Assembly: GCA_030754235.1 (NCBI GenBank)
Contig: JASMAS010000026.1
Span: 1 to 37,009 of the forward strand
Origin: Litorilituus sp.
GTDB taxonomy: Bacteria > Pseudomonadota > Gammaproteobacteria > Enterobacterales > Alteromonadaceae
Length of the DNA: 37,009 nucleotides
Direction of reading: 5' to 3'
Below are positions 1 through 7,730 of this stretch, piece after piece (the first letter of the stretch is position 1; each line of letters opens with the position of its first letter). The position numbers were made by a program, and so were the translations under genes. The notes under the pieces were generated by a model that did no database searches, was not told where the DNA came from, and was given only the letters and a program-made list of their open reading frames with translations.

Positions 1-87
1 ACACTACTCGCCGCGATTAAAACGCTTTTATCTCGAACAAAATTTAACCGCCAAAGTTCAACAGACCCTACTTTAATAAAGACTTAA
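1..87 (+). CDS. C-terminal end of a probable response-regulator receiver protein (partial)
   Basis: The first frame is open from the left edge to a TAA at 85-87 and gives 28 residues. The segment LLAAIKTLLSR is typical of the last helix of CheY-like receiver domains, where the text usually reads xLLxAIxxLL. The gene lies about 100 bp upstream of a soluble histidine kinase on the same strand, which fits a regulator and kinase pair. Only the last helix and a short tail are visible, so the phosphoacceptor Asp and any output domain cannot be judged. The frame is clear. The family call is an inference from a very short segment and its neighbour. Confidence 0.45.
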   Translation, partial: TLLAAIKTLLSRTKFNRQSSTDPTLIKT

Positions 88-187
88 AAAATAAATATAT
101 AATTATGCAGGTATTTTTAACACAATTTGCAAAAATAAATAAATAATTGTTTAATTATAATAATATTGTAATAAAAGCCCTTTGAAC

Positions 188-1597
188 ATGACCATTTCAA
201 GAGATATAAATTATTGGCGATTATCTAATCAACTTGAAGAAGGCCGAAACCATGTGCTGAAGATGGTGGCAAGAAATGAAGATATTAAACTGGTGCTCAA
301 CACACTCTGCCAAAAGGCGCAAACTTATAATCCTGAAATGTTGTGCTCGGTTTTACGTTTAGATAATCAACAGAAAACACTTCACCCTATTGCCTCTGTT
401 TCTTTGCCTGATTTTTATTGTCAAGCACTGGAGGGCGTAACCATTGGGTCAGGAGTGGGTTCTTGTGGTACTGCAGCATTTACCAAAAGTCGTATCATTG
501 TTGAGGATATTAATACACACCCATATTGGAATCAGTACAAAACATTAGCACTTAAGGCGAAAGTTCAATCTTGTTGGTCTGAGCCTATCTTAGGTGCAAA
601 TGGGCTTGTCTTTGGCACTTTTGCCATTTATTACCGTGAACCTAAAACGCCAACGGAAGAAGATTTAAAATTTATTGAATTAAGTGCTAATTTAGCTGCC
701 GTTGTTTTTGAAAACCATGAGAATAAAACAAAATTATTAGAGGCTAATGAACAATTAAAACAAAAGATTAACGAAAGAACCTTTGAACTTGAAAAAGTCA
801 ACATAGCACTAGAAGCGTCAATTAAAGCACAAAGTAAAAAATACCTATTAGATATTAATAATGAAAAAATGCTAACAACTAATAGCCTAATTTGTGGTTT
901 TTCTCATGAAATTAGTACCCCAATCGGCACTGCAATTACTGCTAATAGTATTGCTGAAGACAAAATAAAGCAACTCAATGAAATAGCGACTTCAGATAAT
1001 TTATCGCGAAAGTTTTTCATTAATAGTCTTTGCGAATTTGAAGAAATCATCAGCTTAAATAGCCAAAGTTTAAAACGTGTTAATGCGCTACTACAACGAT
1101 TTAAAAACATTAATACTTTTAAAAGAGTACAAGAAAATACAAGCTTTTGTATGTCGAGGTTATTAAATGAAATAAAAAAAAGCATTCAACCCGTTTTAGG
1201 TATTCACCAGTTATTAATTCAATGTGAAGATTTTAGTATTTTCAGCAACAAAGACATTCTCTGGCAGATTTTCTTCAATCTAATTGAAAACTCCATCATT
1301 CACGGCTTTAAAGATATAGCAGTAGGTATGGTGCACATTAATATTACTGAAGAGCGCAAAATGATTATTATAAATTACCAAGACAACGGTTGTGGGGTAT
1401 CAAAAAAAAATACTGAAAAAATATTTGAACCCTTTTACACTTCTAATCGTAACAAAAACAGTTTAGGACTTGGCCTCAATATTATTAACAACCTAATTAC
1501 TAACAGCCTACAAGGAACAATAAAATTAATTGATTCTCCCGTTGGCGTGAGATATGAAATTATGTTCCCTAAGCAGTTTATCAAAAAAGTAGAGTAA
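188..1597 (+). CDS. Soluble GAF-domain sensor histidine kinase
   Basis: A cytoplasmic kinase of about 469 residues with no membrane segment. Numbered from the in-frame TTG at 182, residues 20-180 form a GAF domain (the GSGVGSCGTAA segment is characteristic of this subgroup). A coiled coil covers about 180-230. A HisKA-like helix carries GFSHEISTPIG with His242 as phosphoacceptor. An HATPase_c domain has the N box around 366-370, DNGCG at 401-405, EPFYTS and GLGLNII. The TTG at 182 is two codons upstream of ATG 188. The ATG is preferred because neither site has a clear ribosome binding site. The ligand of the GAF domain cannot be read from sequence. The stop is one base away from the stop of the convergent gene. 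Confidence 0.85.
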   Translation: MTISRDINYWRLSNQLEEGRNHVLKMVARNEDIKLVLNTLCQKAQTYNPEMLCSVLRLDNQQKTLHPIASVSLPDFYCQALEGVTIGSGVGSCGTAAFTKSRIIVEDINTHPYWNQYKTLALKAKVQSCWSEPILGANGLVFGTFAIYYREPKTPTEEDLKFIELSANLAAVVFENHENKTKLLEANEQLKQKINERTFELEKVNIALEASIKAQSKKYLLDINNEKMLTTNSLICGFSHEISTPIGTAITANSIAEDKIKQLNEIATSDNLSRKFFINSLCEFEEIISLNSQSLKRVNALLQRFKNINTFKRVQENTSFCMSRLLNEIKKSIQPVLGIHQLLIQCEDFSIFSNKDILWQIFFNLIENSIIHGFKDIAVGMVHINITEERKMIIINYQDNGCGVSKKNTEKIFEPFYTSNRNKNSLGLGLNIINNLITNSLQGTIKLIDSPVGVRYEIMFPKQFIKKVE

Positions 1598-1598
1598 C

Positions 1599-2942
1599 TT
1601 ACTTCGCTTTTCTTTTACGCATCACTACAAACAAAACCATTGCAATAATGATAATAATAGCATTACTAACCCCTATGATTATCATGGTTTGCATATTTTC
1701 CTTAGCTTGAGCTTCAGCCTCCTGCTGAGCAAGTTTAGCGTAAACTGATGCGGCTTCTTTTTCTGCTAACATCTGTTGCTCAATTTGCAACTGCACTTGT
1801 TCACTACCTTCAACAGCGATAATGGTCGGTAACAACTCATTTATATCGGCTTTGGCATTAAAGCTAAATTCAGGCAAAGTAAGACGAAATTCACGCCCGG
1901 TGTTAGTTTTACCAAAAGCACTCATATTAATTCTATGCAGCCCTCCTTCGGTATAAGGTATTTCTTTTTCTCGAGTTTCACCTTGTCCTTCTGTGATAGA
2001 AAATGGTTCAACTTGCTTATCGGGAAAAGTAATTTTACCTTGAAAAATTAAGCTATCCGGGTCTACATAACTTGGGTCAATAGTTAATGTCATGGTATGA
2101 GGAATAGTTTCTAACTCTGAGCTTTCAACATCAATGCTTATGGGTGTTTCATGTAATATAATAGGTTTTTGCCTCAATTCACGAGTAACCATAGGTAATT
2201 TAACTAAATAAACAGGTTGCCACTCACCAGGTACAAAATCCAATATAAACTCACCTGTAAAAATATTATCGTTAGCATATTCATCAAGGTTGTAGCCATC
2301 ATCTCTAAATGAAGTCAATTTTATGCTGTTAGCGCCAAAGTTGTTATAAAAAGAGTTATTAGTACTATAAAAGTGCACATTGAGATTAACCACATTTCTA
2401 AATCGCGGCGATTCAATCGCCTCCTTACCATTAAAGAGTTTACCTACAATCTTTAAGGTTTCTCCTTCAAGGACTAATTCAGGCAAGGGAGCAACCTCTA
2501 TCTTCACATCGGAGACAATGAGAATTTGACTATCTGGTAAGATATCTCCGATAGCTTGCCATGGCCCCGGCATAGGTTTTTTAATTTTGATAAAGTCAAA
2601 AGTACTATCATCATGCCACTGGACTTTTTCATGATCAAAATTATTAATTCTGAGTTTACTACCATCAGGACGTACTAGGATGATAGGTTTACTACCACGT
2701 TTACGATAGAAAATTAAGGTTATTTCATCTAACTCAGCATCAATACGAAAACGGTTATCGAAATAAGGGATTTGATTGGTAACATTATCTGAATGATACT
2801 TTAACGTTGTTCGCTTAAAGTGATGTTCAGTTGGCAATTTATTTATTGTATTAACTTCGCTTTGTGCAACAACTATTGGCTGTAACATAAAAAAACCAAG
2901 AAAAAAAGCACAGCTTAATGAGACTAATTTGCTAACTTCCAA
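1599..2942 (-). CDS. TIGR03503-like exported membrane-anchored protein
   Basis: A protein of 447 residues with an N-terminal signal sequence (hydrophobic to about residue 25, ending VVAQS), a long beta-rich extracytoplasmic region, a Gln/Glu/Ala-rich stretch near 390-415 and a C-terminal membrane helix (about 420-440) followed by RKRKAK. This matches the gammaproteobacterial family TIGR03503, whose function is unknown. The start is TTG at 2942, inside the 3' end of dnaQ (19-bp overlap). It is supported by a strong G-rich Shine-Dalgarno, GGGGGGGAG, five bases upstream, and by the lack of another Met before residue 19. The overlap suggests translational coupling to dnaQ. The internal repeats look like Ig-type strands, but I could not name a domain. 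Confidence 0.7.
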   Translation of the reverse strand: MEVSKLVSLSCAFFLGFFMLQPIVVAQSEVNTINKLPTEHHFKRTTLKYHSDNVTNQIPYFDNRFRIDAELDEITLIFYRKRGSKPIILVRPDGSKLRINNFDHEKVQWHDDSTFDFIKIKKPMPGPWQAIGDILPDSQILIVSDVKIEVAPLPELVLEGETLKIVGKLFNGKEAIESPRFRNVVNLNVHFYSTNNSFYNNFGANSIKLTSFRDDGYNLDEYANDNIFTGEFILDFVPGEWQPVYLVKLPMVTRELRQKPIILHETPISIDVESSELETIPHTMTLTIDPSYVDPDSLIFQGKITFPDKQVEPFSITEGQGETREKEIPYTEGGLHRINMSAFGKTNTGREFRLTLPEFSFNAKADINELLPTIIAVEGSEQVQLQIEQQMLAEKEAASVYAKLAQQEAEAQAKENMQTMIIIGVSNAIIIIIAMVLFVVMRKRKAK

Positions 2943-3730
2943 AGTGGCTCCCCCCCTTTTTGTTTTACTACAGATAACCTTTCTTTATGGGCTTCTACTT
3001 CATCGGCAGAAGCAGCAATAACCTTTAATTTATTACGTTCAGGGGATAAGCGCCTAACGGCATTAGCATCATTGCTGTTATGTTCGCCAACGGAAAGGTT
3101 CAAGCTAGATTGCTTACGCGTCATTTCAATGTAAACAAATGCTAACAATTGAGCATCAATTAATGCGCCGTGATAGGTACGATCAATTAAGCCATCGACT
3201 TTATAAAAACGTGCTAAATAATCTAGGGTTTTAGGTGAACCAAATTCATCTTTCGAGGTTTTTAAGGTATCGGTGACAGTGCATATATCTGCTGTCATGG
3301 GTACTTTATTGCCAGAGCGGTGTGCAAAATTCAATAAAGAAAATTCATGATCCATAAAGCCAACATCAAACTTAGCATTATGGATAACAAGTTCGGCTCC
3401 TCGAATAAAGTGAATAAAATCATCTACAACTTGAGGGAAAGTAGGTTTATCATCTAAAAAATCATTAGTTAAACCATGAACATTAATAACTTCTTGTTCC
3501 ATTTGTAGCACTTGGCCACGAGGATCTAAGGGCTTAATATAGGCGTGGTACGTTCTACCGGTCAACTGGCGGTTAATCATCTCAACACAACCTATTTCAA
3601 CAATTCTATGCCCTTCTTTGGGGTTAATACCTGTTGTTTCGGTATCAAGAATAATAAGTCGTTCTTCTTGGTTGTTGATTTGACTGTTGTTTGTACTTAG
3701 GGTGTCGTTCACGTTACTTAACCTTGACAA
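2924..3730 (-). CDS. dnaQ: DNA polymerase III epsilon subunit, 3'-5' proofreading exonuclease
   Basis: DEDDh exonuclease that proofreads for the replicative polymerase. Exo I is LDTETTG (Asp29, Glu31 from the TTG), exo II is HNAKFDVGFMDHEF, and exo III is HGALIDAQLLA with the catalytic His and Asp. A QSSLNL segment after exo III sits where the epsilon subunit carries its clamp-binding motif, and a C-terminal tail for binding alpha follows. Length 268 residues against about 243 in E. coli; the extra residues are an N-terminal leader. The TTG at 3730 has no ribosome binding site. A GTG six codons in (3712) is preceded by AAGG and may be the real start. The 3' end contains a G7 run that also serves as the binding site for the overlapping downstream gene. 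Confidence 0.93.
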   Translation of the reverse strand: MSRLSNVNDTLSTNNSQINNQEERLIILDTETTGINPKEGHRIVEIGCVEMINRQLTGRTYHAYIKPLDPRGQVLQMEQEVINVHGLTNDFLDDKPTFPQVVDDFIHFIRGAELVIHNAKFDVGFMDHEFSLLNFAHRSGNKVPMTADICTVTDTLKTSKDEFGSPKTLDYLARFYKVDGLIDRTYHGALIDAQLLAFVYIEMTRKQSSLNLSVGEHNSNDANAVRRLSPERNKLKVIAASADEVEAHKERLSVVKQKGGEPLWKLAN

Positions 3731-3749
3731 GTGTTAGTTAAAAACTGCA

Positions 3750-4259
3750 TTATTTTTTGGGCAATTTTTGTGGAAATTCGATTAAATTCAAATGGAGTCG
3801 TTCACTGCTATAACATAAACCAATTAACGCAAAGGTAATTACCGCCTGCCCAATAAGCCAAGGTATTGTTACCAATTGCCAGTATAAATAAGCAAGAACA
3901 TGAGTAGAAAAATCAAATACCAATGCAGCAACCAAAATTAATCGACAGTATCGCCAACTTACTTGTACCCAGTATGATGCCCCAGGTCTTCGTAAGCTAA
4001 TAATAAGTAGAACAAACAAACCAACAGCGCCAGAAATTAAACTTAAATAAAATAATGAGGTTTGTGGGTAAATCCACTCAATAATGCTGACTCTATCACG
4101 CATGTTTGTGACAGACATCAACCAAACTATATAACCGCGTAAAATAAATAACAAAGTTAAATAAAAACATTTTGATAATTTTAAACAATCATAGTTATCA
4201 AAATCTTGCATTGAATACCCTTGGTATGCGTTTGAATTTTTAGCTTGGTCTTTATACAT
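3750..4259 (-). CDS. DUF2919 family inner-membrane protein (YfeZ-like)
   Basis: A small integral membrane protein of 169 residues with about four hydrophobic helices. The N-terminal pattern FDNYDCLKLSKCFYLTLLFILRGY matches the start of DUF2919 proteins, where a YDxxxxLK segment precedes the first helix, and the SLRRPGA turn also fits. Function is unknown. I chose ATG 4259 over the upstream TTG 4286. It overlaps the last 8 bases of the DUF599 gene (ATGTATAA), a normal coupling arrangement. Its own stop lies 20 bp before the dnaQ TTG, so it may be co-transcribed with dnaQ. Confidence 0.65.
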   Translation of the reverse strand: MYKDQAKNSNAYQGYSMQDFDNYDCLKLSKCFYLTLLFILRGYIVWLMSVTNMRDRVSIIEWIYPQTSLFYLSLISGAVGLFVLLIISLRRPGASYWVQVSWRYCRLILVAALVFDFSTHVLAYLYWQLVTIPWLIGQAVITFALIGLCYSSERLHLNLIEFPQKLPKK

Positions 4260-4980
4260 TGTCTTTATGGTTAGATTCTCGCACAAGTGTTAAATAATGT
4301 TGACCCGCAGTAATTGCTTTTACGGCTTTAGAACTAAACTCTCTTTGAAACAAAGTATAAACGACCCAAACACTCATTAACATAAATAACGCCGGATGAA
4401 AAAACCAACACATAGCGGCAAGCGCAAAATAATAAGATCTCAAACCATAATTATAAGCGTGAGCAGCTTGATCTTGCACTATCGCCATTTGTTCAGCATA
4501 GGCCTTTAAGTTCTCATTTAAGCCAGAAGTATCAATAGGGGCCGCACCCATCATAACATTAACAAAGCCATACTGACGCATAGACCAAGTAAATTGGAAA
4601 AAAGATAATACAAAAATAAAAGCTAATAAGCTCAGCTTAAGTTGAATCGCTAAATGATTTACTTTATCAGCAAAAGGTAATGAAGCAATAACTCCCTCTA
4701 AAGTGTCTATTTGCGCAAATAGCGTCAGCAAGCCTGCTAGTATTAACAAAGTGCTTGAGGCAAAAAAAGCAATATTGCGCTCTAAATTTGATAATAATGC
4801 CGCTTCTCCTACTCTGACTTCTCGAGTAATGGCTTCATACATCCAGTGAATACGATGTTGATGCAAACACCGAGCGATACAATTGGTTGTTTTTGCTTTT
4901 CTTCTTGCAAACCAAGTATAGCCAGACCAACAAACCAAAAAAATCAAAAGGGCAAGTAAATCAATAATAGAAAATGGCAT
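4252..4980 (-). CDS. DUF599 family membrane protein
   Basis: A membrane protein of 242 residues with about four transmembrane helices. Family marks are the first helix DLLALLIFLVCWSGYTW, the basic WMYEAITREVRVGEAALLSNLERNIAFFAS segment and the following LLILAGLLTLF helix, all typical of DUF599. The family has no established role. ATG 4980 is preferred to the in-frame TTG at 4998, since it is preceded by GGGACC at fair spacing. It is first of a tight minus-strand run (DUF599, DUF2919, dnaQ, TIGR03503-like) and faces the DUF5916 gene across a 185-bp divergent spacer. Confidence 0.75.
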   Translation of the reverse strand: MPFSIIDLLALLIFLVCWSGYTWFARRKAKTTNCIARCLHQHRIHWMYEAITREVRVGEAALLSNLERNIAFFASSTLLILAGLLTLFAQIDTLEGVIASLPFADKVNHLAIQLKLSLLAFIFVLSFFQFTWSMRQYGFVNVMMGAAPIDTSGLNENLKAYAEQMAIVQDQAAHAYNYGLRSYYFALAAMCWFFHPALFMLMSVWVVYTLFQREFSSKAVKAITAGQHYLTLVRESNHKDNV

Positions 4981-5134
4981 AAAGAGGTCCCATAACAATC
5001 CTAGCGATAATTTTACTCCGACCGCTCAAGAGTTCAACTAAATCAACCATAAAAATAGCATTTGAGCAGAAAAACTATACCTTTTATCGACAATCTTTTG
5101 ACTTAACAACGGTATTTAATCAGGATACTACTTA

Positions 5135-5160
5135 TATAATTACATTTTTCTTTACAGGTT
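5135..5160 (+). promoter_or_regulatory. Candidate promoter -10 and ribosome binding site of the first DUF5916 gene
   Basis: A perfect TATAAT lies at 5135-5140, followed by a short leader and ACAGG about seven bases before the ATG. No good -35 box is seen at 16-18 bp spacing. A TTGACT at 5098 is too far upstream. The call is weak. Confidence 0.3.
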
Positions 5161-5165
5161 AAGCA

Positions 5166-7547
5166 ATGCCTTTTTTGTTTAAACTTATCAGTTTAATAAC
5201 GTTCTTAACTGTGTTAGTGCTAAATAGCTCATTTGCACAAACACTTAAAAAATCAGACAGCTTAAACAATACCTACATTCCCCGCACTCAAGGCATTATA
5301 ACAATAGATGCAGATTTATCTGAGCCCCAATGGCAAACAGCAAAACGAGTAAATATAAATATTGTTACCCGCCCTTATAACAACACTAAAAGCCCTGTTG
5401 ATACTCACGCATTATTGCTTGAAGACGGTAAAACACTATACATTGCCTTTATTGCACAAGACCCACAACCCAGTGAAATACGCGCCTTTTTAAAAGATAG
5501 AGATAAAAGTTGGGGGGATGATCTTGTTGGAGTAAAACTTGATACCTATCACGATCAACGCACGGCTTATCGATTTCTTGTGAACCCTTTAGGTGTTCAG
5601 ATAGATGGAATAGAAAGTGAAGTCACTAAAAGAGAAAGTGATGCATGGGACGGTATATGGCCAAGCGCAGGTAAAATAACCAAACAAGGTTACCTAGTAG
5701 AAATGGCGCTTCCTCTTAGAATGCTCAATTTTGATGAAAGTAAAACAGAACAAACTTGGGGTATAGAATTAATGCGTTTTTATCCAAGAGCGCAATCACT
5801 GAGATTATCCAATATTACCCTTGACCGTGGTAATAGCTGTGAGTTATGCCAACTAGCAACAGCAACGGGTTTTAGTGGCGCAAAACAAGGCAGTAATATA
5901 ACCATCACACCTGCAGTAGTGATCAATGAGACGCAAGAGCTAAATCAAGATAATAACAAGAGCTGGCAAAAAGAAACAACTACTGAACCAAGCCTTGATC
6001 TTCGTTGGGGAATAACGCCCGACTTACTATTAAATGCGACCATTAACCCTGATTTTTCCACCATAGAAACCGATAATACTCGCTTAAACATCAATAATAA
6101 TTTTGCGCTCTTTTTTGATGAAAAAAGACCGTTCTTTTTAGATAACCAAGATTATTTTGATTCAAACTATAACCTGATCTATACGCGAAATATTAACGCA
6201 CCTAACTATGGCGCTAAATTGACAGGCAGACACCAACAACATGCATTTGGTCTATTTTTAACTGACGATGCAGATACTAATATTTTAATTTCGGGTAATC
6301 GATCTTCAACTATCGCCACCATAGCAGCAGAGTCCAAAGCAGCAGCATTAAGGTATCGTAATAACATTAATGACGAGATAACCCTTGGTTGGACAAGTAC
6401 GCTAAGAACAAGTGAGGACTATAGCAACAGTGTTCATGGTGTAGATGCTAGGTTTAGACTTAGCACAGAAGATGTTATTAAATTTCAAGCCCTTTACTCA
6501 AAAACCCAATACCCTGAGAACTTATTTGAACAGTTTTGTGGCAGCGATAATCTCAATGATTGTTATAGCCCAAGCACAAGTAACTGTGATTTAACTGATT
6601 GTGAATATTCAGAGCCACTACTTCGAACGATTAACTCACAGCCTTTTACAGGCAATGCTGTTAGAGTCTCTTATGATCACAGTGATAGTCATTGGCAGTA
6701 CTTCGTGCGGTACAACAAACAAAACCAAGGCTTTCGTGGGGACCTAGGCTTTATTTCTCGTGTTGACTTTAATAGAGCAGTGATTGGTGGCAGCAGAAAG
6801 TGGTATGCTGAACAAGGACAATGGTGGACAAAGTTTAAAGTATCAACAGATTGGGATATCAGCCACAACGACCATGGTGAATTAATAGAAGAAGAATATG
6901 AAGTTCACGCCCACTTAAATGCTAACTATAATTCATATTTTAGACTTTCTTATATTACACGAGATCAAGTAGGCGCTAGAATTGATAAAAGTTCTCTTAC
7001 TATTGACGGCAATACCACTCTATTTAACGAGAACAGCATAAAGGTATTTGGCGAAATAAAACCTATGCTTGGCTTGCAGTTAAATGCTCATATCTCCTTT
7101 GGAGACGCCATCGATTTTAGTAGCAATCGTCTTGGAAAAAGAAAACAAACTTCGTCGAGGATAAAGTGGAATATCAATAAAAATATTGAAGTAAACCTCA
7201 AACAGACCTATCAAGAATTAGATGCTGAAAATGACAAGGTTTTTATTGCGAGGTTAACCGACTTTAAAACTAACTATCAATTTAATATTCAAAGCTATAT
7301 ACGTTTACGTGTTATCTACAACAACACCCATAGAAATGAAAATAATTACTTATATATAGCCCCAGAAAACGTCCATAGGATCCGCAAAGATTTTTCAACT
7401 GAAGTGCTTTATGCTTATAAAATAAATCCACAAACTGTTTTCTATTTAGGTTATACCGATCATCATACAAGCCAAGCAAACTTTAGCGATATAAAACAAG
7501 ATACTCGAAGCGCCTTTATGAAATTCAGTTACGCTTGGGTAAAATAA
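5166..7547 (+). CDS. Outer-membrane protein with CBM9-like N-terminus and DUF5916 barrel (paralog 1)
   Basis: An exported protein of 793 residues. The signal peptide ends at about residue 25 (NSSFAQ). Residues about 35-235 are a carbohydrate-binding family 9-like beta-sandwich (EPQWQTA, VGVKLDTY, NPLGVQ, MALPLRMLNF). The rest matches DUF5916, a predicted outer-membrane barrel, with the core NPDFSTIETD, KRPFFLDNQDYF, IYTRNI, YGAKLTGR, and an aromatic C-terminal strand ending FMKFSYAWVK. A CELC motif sits near the end of the CBM9 part. A four-Cys insertion (EQFCGSDNLNDC, SNCDLTDCEY) near residues 457-488 is absent from the neighbour. The substrate is unknown. The gene is a tandem duplicate of the next one, and both lie in the same direction 183 bp apart. 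Confidence 0.82.
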   Translation: MPFLFKLISLITFLTVLVLNSSFAQTLKKSDSLNNTYIPRTQGIITIDADLSEPQWQTAKRVNINIVTRPYNNTKSPVDTHALLLEDGKTLYIAFIAQDPQPSEIRAFLKDRDKSWGDDLVGVKLDTYHDQRTAYRFLVNPLGVQIDGIESEVTKRESDAWDGIWPSAGKITKQGYLVEMALPLRMLNFDESKTEQTWGIELMRFYPRAQSLRLSNITLDRGNSCELCQLATATGFSGAKQGSNITITPAVVINETQELNQDNNKSWQKETTTEPSLDLRWGITPDLLLNATINPDFSTIETDNTRLNINNNFALFFDEKRPFFLDNQDYFDSNYNLIYTRNINAPNYGAKLTGRHQQHAFGLFLTDDADTNILISGNRSSTIATIAAESKAAALRYRNNINDEITLGWTSTLRTSEDYSNSVHGVDARFRLSTEDVIKFQALYSKTQYPENLFEQFCGSDNLNDCYSPSTSNCDLTDCEYSEPLLRTINSQPFTGNAVRVSYDHSDSHWQYFVRYNKQNQGFRGDLGFISRVDFNRAVIGGSRKWYAEQGQWWTKFKVSTDWDISHNDHGELIEEEYEVHAHLNANYNSYFRLSYITRDQVGARIDKSSLTIDGNTTLFNENSIKVFGEIKPMLGLQLNAHISFGDAIDFSSNRLGKRKQTSSRIKWNINKNIEVNLKQTYQELDAENDKVFIARLTDFKTNYQFNIQSYIRLRVIYNNTHRNENNYLYIAPENVHRIRKDFSTEVLYAYKINPQTVFYLGYTDHHTSQANFSDIKQDTRSAFMKFSYAWVK

Positions 7548-7638
7548 TCCACTTCTAACCTATGTTGTATTTCAATCTCATCAGTGATTGCAGTAAATTA
7601 AAAGTAAATATTGTGTTAACGCTCAAATTTTGTCACAA

Positions 7639-7668
7639 TTTGTAAAATAAAAATTTTTATTTTACAAA
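7639..7668. promoter_or_regulatory. 30-bp perfect AT-rich palindrome upstream of the second DUF5916 gene
   Basis: TTTGTAAAATAAAAA at 7639-7653 is followed directly by its exact reverse complement at 7654-7668, with no loop. A second, shorter inverted repeat, CAAATT/AATTTG, overlaps its left edge (7624-7642). The palindrome lies 92 bp after the first paralog and 62 bp before the second. It could be an operator for a dimeric regulator or a bidirectional terminator-like hairpin. Confidence 0.6.
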
Positions 7669-7730
7669 ACGATGTGTTCAAGTAAACAAATAAAGTAACC
7701 TAATAATAACTACAAATATTCGGATAATGT

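Noticed and set aside
2924-2960. A programmed -1 frameshift fusing DnaQ to the next protein
   Set aside because: The run is slippery, but the downstream gene has its own start with a strong ribosome site and a signal peptide, so a separate protein is simpler. It is kept only as a checkable finding.
5098-5140. TTGACT as the -35 of the first DUF5916 gene
   Set aside because: The distance to TATAAT is 31 bp and to GATACT 20 bp, both too long for a standard promoter.
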